Below are positions 59,238-64,000 of a stretch of DNA of 64,000 nt, one piece after another (the stretch's first letter is position 1; each line of letters starts with the position of its first letter). The stretch is from Pyrocephalus nanus (Eukaryota; Chordata; Aves; Passeriformes; Tyrannidae). The notes beneath the pieces are model-generated. The model was given only the letters and a program-made list of their open reading frames with translations. It was not told the origin of the DNA and ran no database searches. The stretch is taken from the NCBI GenBank assembly GCA_038380795.1, contig CM076277.1, forward strand, positions 3,067,501 through 3,131,500, in the 5' to 3' direction. The position numbers were made by a program, and so were the translations under genes.

Positions 59238-59565
59238 AACCACAGAATCCCAGACTGGTTTGGGCTGGAAGGAAAGTTAAAAATCATCCCATTCCACCCC
59301 CTGCCATGGGCAGGGACACCTCCCACTACTCTAGGTTGCTTAAAACCCCGTCCAACCTGGCCTCTGACACTTCCAGAGATGGGGCAGCCACAGCTTCTCT
59401 GGGCAATCTGTGCCAGAGCCTCGCCACCCTCACAGGGAGGAATTTTTTCCCAATATCCCATCTAACCCTGCCCTCTTCCAGGTTAAAGCCATTTCCCTTT
59501 GGCCTGTCATTTCAGGCCCTTGTCCAGCTCTCTTGGAGCACTCAGGCACTGGAAGGGGGTCTAAG
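59238..59565 (-). repeat. CR1 fragment
   Basis: AACCACAGAATCCCAGACTG, CCTGCCATGGGCAGGGACAC, ACTTCCAGAGATGGGGCAGC and TCACAGGGAGGAATTTTTTC, extending to CTCTTGGAGCACTCAGGCAC. Confidence 0.93.
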
Positions 59566-60167
59566 TTCCCCCCAGACTGGACCCCAACATGCCAAGGCAA
59601 GATCTGCTGGTGGCCACCACCTCCATCTCGAGAGGATTCTTCCATTTTTAAATATTACAATCTGTTCCAATCCCTCTCAAAATGAATGTAGGAAAAAAAA
59701 AAAAAAGAGTCCAGACAAGGGAAAAAAAAAACACATTATGGGCTGCTTGTTCAGATTTCCCAGTGAAGGAAGGAGCCAGAAGAGATGTGTGTGTGTGCAC
59801 GTGTGGAGGCAAGAGGTGAGGGGAAGAGGCCACGTGACGGAGCTGTGCCCAAAAATGTGGAGTTTCCTAACACTCATTAATCTGCTCTCATAATGGGAGA
59901 GAGGGGGAACATCTGATGGGACTGGAAGGTGACTAATGACACACGGCTGCAGGGACACACGGACACGGCACAAGCGCTGCCTCCTGAGGCTGCTGAGCCC
60001 ACAGCTCTTGAAAGATTTGAAGGAAACATGAAACATATATATATGTGTCTAATAAGAAATGCTGAATGCTGCATTAGACATAATACAAGTATCTTGTGAA
60101 GTGTATATTCCCCGTGCCGTGGCACAAACCGAAGTTCAAGTGGTTGGGTCAGGAGGGAGCAGCAACA

Positions 60168-60640
60168 ATCACAGAATCCTAGATTGGGTTGGGTGGGAAG
60201 GGAACTTAAAGGTCATCTCATTTCAAGCCCCTGCCATGGGCAGGGACACCTTCCACTAGCCCAGGTTGCTCTAAGCCCCATCCAACCTGGCCTTGGACAC
60301 TTCCAGGGATGGGGCAGCCACAGCTTCTCTGGGCAACCTGTGCCAGGGCCTGCCCACCCTCACAGGGAAGAACTTAAATCCCATCTAACCCTGCCCTCTT
60401 TCAGTTTAGAGCCATTCTCCTTGTCCTGTCACTTCAGGTCATTGTCCCAAGTTCCTCTCCAGCTCTCCTGGAGCCCCTTTAGGCACTGGAAGGGGCTCTC
60501 AGGTCTCCCTGGAGCCTTCTCTTCTCCAGGTGAACCCCCCCAGCTCTCCCAGCCTGGCTCCAGAGCAGAGGGGCCCCACCCCTTGGAGCATCTCCGTGGC
60601 CTCCTCTGGACTCCTTCCAGCGTGTCCATCCCCTGTCCAC
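60168..60640 (-). repeat. CR1 fragment, about 470 bp
   Basis: CAATCACAGAATCCTAGATT, CCTGCCATGGGCAGGGACAC, CACTTCCAGGGATGGGGC, CTTCTCTTCTCCAGGTGAAC and TCCTCTGGACTCCTTCCAGC. The AGAATTTCTTTCTAATAT block is shortened by about 18 bp. Confidence 0.94.
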
Positions 60641-61849
60641 CAAGAAGCAAACATGAGATGGGGACAAACCCTGCTATTTCTTGCTCCAAGACCCCATTTC
60701 CAGTTTGTAGTATTTTCCATGAAAACCCAATTTTCCCCTCCAAGATCCATCCCTGTCTGGTCATTCCCAGCAGCAGAACTCAGCTCACACAGGCAGAGCC
60801 CAGCTCCCACACAGCCTCATCCAACCATGGAGTGGGAGGGAGGCAAACCCTGCCTGAACCATTTTTTTCCAGGCTTTTTCTCTTTCATAATAATCTGATT
60901 AATGTTAACAGGAGTTTAAAGACCCGAGCTTTATTTATTAACAATCTTCATTGCTGATAAGCCTGCTGAGGTGTGATCTCTCATTACCAGGGGAGGTTTG
61001 CCAACTCCATTAGCAGCACACACAGAAGGAAACCCAGGGAAGACCAGTGAGGGCTCGACAGGCTTCAGAGGAAACAAATCCGAGTGCAAAACCAGATTTA
61101 CCGCTGCAGGTCAGGAATCAAGAGCTTTACACAACACCCCACAGCATGTTCTGCTCTCTTTTGGATTCTCCATCAGCAGAGGAGTGGTATCAGGGGCACA
61201 GGTTTTCCTAGATCTGCCCTTTTTTTCTGTATTAATTACCAAGTGAAGGGATTTAACTCACAGGAATTAAATATTGTCTTGCATTTCAACAGCAGCAGGA
61301 GCCTGACTGAGGCTGACTTAGAGGTCACTCTGAATTGTTCCCCATGGCTTTGGTGGTGTCCAGGAGGCAGCAGGGCTGTCTTTGCTCTGGCAGGATTTAT
61401 GTGCCCTTTTAAAACCTTATTATGTGCCTTATTGCAGAGCTCTGGCCTCTCCTGGCCATGGTGTGGGAAATCCTGGTCACAAAGACATCGAGGATGATGC
61501 AGCCACGGGGATGGACACCAGGCTTAGGCAGCACAGGAGGCACCAGAGAGGCAATTCCTGAACTTGCAATTGAATTTGCAAAAATTCATGGGAATGGCCA
61601 AGGTGGGACAGGGGCGTGAAAGGTGGGGAGGCAGCTCAGCACACCCATCTGCTGCACGAGCAGCAAGCTGCTTCCCAAATTCCAGGGGAAAAGGTACGTT
61701 TGTCTTGGGTTTTGTCACGTTAATCCAGACCTTTCGCGCTGGAGAGGATCTGCCAGCTGCTAAGGAAAAGAATAATTTATTGTCCTTATTTTAAATTTAA
61801 ATGAGGGAAAAGTTTAGAAGACGGGTGTTGTGGAAATGGGGAAGGCTAT

Positions 61850-62120
61850 GAAACGTGGCTTAAAAAAATTTTTTTAAAATTTAAAATAGCTCCCTCACGT
61901 TTCAGCCACGGCAGTCTCCTGGGGAAACACTGTATTAAGACAATTTTTTTTTTTGGAAACTTTTATTATGTGGCCAATAGACCACAACGGCTCCGTTTAT
62001 CCATTAAATATGTAATCATACACTTTTTCTTTACAGTGCATGTTATTTATGCATCAGAGCAGAACAAGTCCAGGAGTGCAATTATGGATATGGGCCACGT
62101 GCTGTAAATGCCTCTGAAAA
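61850..62120. other. Candidate conserved noncoding element
   Basis: Repeat-free and rich in compact AT motifs (ATTTAAATTTTAAAATAG-like, TTATTTATGCATCAGAG) with CpG-containing words (ACCACAACGGCTCCG) that do not look decayed. Conservation is inferred. Confidence 0.28.
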
Positions 62121-62351
62121 TTAGCAGGAAAAAAACAGAAACCTGAGCCCTGGCTCAGAGATCTCAGGCAGAAGCCTCCTGCTGACACAACCCCACCACA
62201 GCCCCCTCTTAGAAAGTGTGGACACTGCATTTTTCCTGGGACATCCCCTCTCCAAGGATACCTTGGCCCAGATACATCCCCCCAAGCAGCTGCCTATTTC
62301 TTTACATCATAAATGGGGAGTTATAACAAAGATGGGGACAGACTTTTAACC

Positions 62352-62634
62352 AGGGCCTGTGATGAGAGGACAAGGAAGGATGGTTTAAACTGAAAGAAGG
62401 TTGATTTAGGTTATATATAAGGAAGAAGTTTTTTTTACAGTGCAGGTGGTAAAACACTGGCACAGGTTGCCCAGAGAAGCTGTGGCTACCACTTCCCTGG
62501 AAGTGTCCAAGGCCAGGCTGGACAGGGCTTGGAGTAACCTGGCACAGAGGAAGGTGTTCCTGCCATGGCAGGGGGGTGGGATGAGATGAGCTTTAACAGT
62601 CCTGTCCAACCCAAATCATCCTACAATTCTATGA
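62352..62634 (+). repeat. CR1 3' region
   Basis: GAGAGGACAAGGAAGGATGG, GATTTAGGTTATATATAAGG, GGTTGCCCAGAGAAGCTGTG and terminal CTACAATTCTATGA. Confidence 0.93.
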
Positions 62635-64000
62635 AAAAACCTCCATTTTAGTTGAATGTTGCTGGTTCTGACACCCTCTCTCCCTCTCCCATGTCTCCAC
62701 CTCTTCTCCCTCAGTCTAGGAGCTTCTGCAGAAGGACTCTTCTCTTCAGGACTGGAGAGGGCAAGCGATGGAAAAGGCATCTGTGTTTTCCAGATGTAAA
62801 ATGTTTGGGATGAAAATGAAGGTGAGTGGTTTGTGTGAAGCTCTGGAGCTTCTTCCAGGGGCTTGAGGGTGACAATGGCCTTGGCTCAAGGGGGAAGGGT
62901 TAGTCCTGCTTCCTGCTGTGGGACCCTGAGACACCGAGCTATTTCAGAGGACACCCAACGTAGGTGATGTCCCCTCAGAAAAGACCTAAGGGAAGACAGA
63001 CCCAGGAGCAGGATTCTGAGATGCTCCTCTGCAGCAAATGGCCTAATCTGGCAAGTAAATGATGAATGAAACTGGGATGATTGCAAATCAAAGTGAAAGA
63101 AGGTAAAAAAATGCAACAGCCCCCCGGGTCTTGTGGGATGCAACCCCAGCCCTGGGCTCAGTGAGGCTGCCTCGCCTTTCCCCTCCCCAAAGCACTCAGT
63201 AACCCCACAGAGCCCAAGAGAAGCACATGTGTAATTAAATAACTGCCCTCCAGATGTTATCAGCTCCATCACCAGCAGGAGAGGCTGTGACAGCCAGGTC
63301 TCCAACCCAGGCATTCAGCACAGCAAACTCACCACGAGGTGCTGCAAAAGGTTTGGGATGGCTTTGCCAGCCTCTGCTGAAAAGATGCTTTGCATCTCAG
63401 AGGAAACACGAGTGAAATGTGATGTAGTCACAGCTAAAGTAATTAAGTGCATCTTACTTAGCAGATTCCCAAAGGCTGTGCTAACTCAAAGACAGCTTCT
63501 TTTTTTCCACAATATTTCAATTCTTTTAATGAATATGCATATCAGGCCCATAAATGCTCCAGTTAATCCTAAGAAGGAGAGAAAAACAGGCTGACAAACG
63601 GCACATGTTTTTAGGGAAAAGGGGAATCCAGAGTGAATCCATAAGGAAGAGCCTGGCCAGGAACAGGGAGCTCTGCTGACACAGATAATGTTTGAAATGT
63701 GTCAAGCCAAACTTCAACTTAACTGCCCCCCAAAATTCTTATGCAAAAAGCAGCTCTTTCCAGCAATACAGCCAGCAGACCTGGGGCTCAGGTCCCAGGC
63801 TCCAAAAAGGATTGCTCTCATGGCATGTCCTCTCCTGCAAAATCCTAATTCCCAACTGAAGCCTTGAGGCAGGTCCCACCCCTATAACCTGGGCTGCAAT
63901 CCTGGGTGGGATCCAAGCCAAACCACTTGCAGATGTTAGCCAGCGGGAAAAGAAGAAATTTGGCTGGAGTCTGCCACGTAACACTGTCTGACCCCACTGC
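62635..64000. other. TOX2: TOX2 intron, no recognised feature
   Basis: No CR1 copy, exon or microsatellite recognised in the last 1.4 kb. Confidence 0.4.

Larger units (their letters stand above)
58413..64000 (-). other. TOX2: TOX2 intron, 3' part, runs off the window
   Basis: This intron precedes the exon at 58412. I looked for the acidic N-terminal TOX2 exons (EIPPITPP-type motif) and did not find them, so they lie beyond 64,000. CR1 copies are at 59238, 60168 and 62352. Confidence 0.7.

Noticed and set aside
40696..60360. A recurring peptide ([20 protein letters not shown]) seen at many places
   Set aside because: It is the antisense translation of the CR1 3' region, not a gene family.

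Overview
The window is vertebrate nuclear DNA, almost certainly from a bird and quite possibly a passerine. The evidence is more than thirty fragments of the CR1 retrotransposon (the dominant avian LINE), one ERVL-type solo LTR of a kind I associate with songbirds, compact GC-rich introns in one gene, and two genes whose human orthologues both lie on chromosome 20q (largely chicken chromosome 20). There are no bacterial features, no CRISPR array and no operon.

Layout. Positions 1-5,612 hold the 3' half of SNTA1 (alpha-1-syntrophin) on the + strand: six coding exons between 2,090 and 4,843, then a 3' UTR ending after the poly(A) signal at 5,589. The 5' exons (start codon and most of the PDZ domain) lie left of the window; the first 2 kb are intron, including a CpG-rich block with a perfect MEF2 consensus. 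The 1.2-kb intron at 2,805-4,015 is nearly all G-rich tandem repeat, including a 46-bp minisatellite. Positions 5,613-34,614 are intergenic: CR1 fragments, microsatellites, a solo LTR with intact target-site duplication (23,299-23,736), and a small rearranged patch at 13.7-18.7 kb where an inverted 295-bp copy and a direct 116-bp copy of neighbouring sequence occur. Positions 34,615-64,000 hold the 3' half of TOX2 on the - strand: six coding exons (58,412 down to 35,840) encoding 374 residues through the stop, and a roughly 1.2-kb 3' UTR. TOX2's 5' exons lie right of the window.

The two genes are convergent (tail to tail). SNTA1 is a dystrophin-complex adaptor and TOX2 an HMG-box nuclear factor; nothing suggests a functional link, but their adjacency differs from the human gene order as I know it. 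Exon boundaries were set by hand from protein similarity plus splice dinucleotides. All follow GT-AG except the last TOX2 intron, which protein conservation places at a GC-AG donor.

I found no new multi-gene system. The most interesting items are the GC-AG intron with its possible read-through tail, the rearranged patch at 13.7-18.7 kb, the intronic minisatellite, the candidate muscle regulatory block in SNTA1, and several low-repeat stretches that look like conserved noncoding elements.
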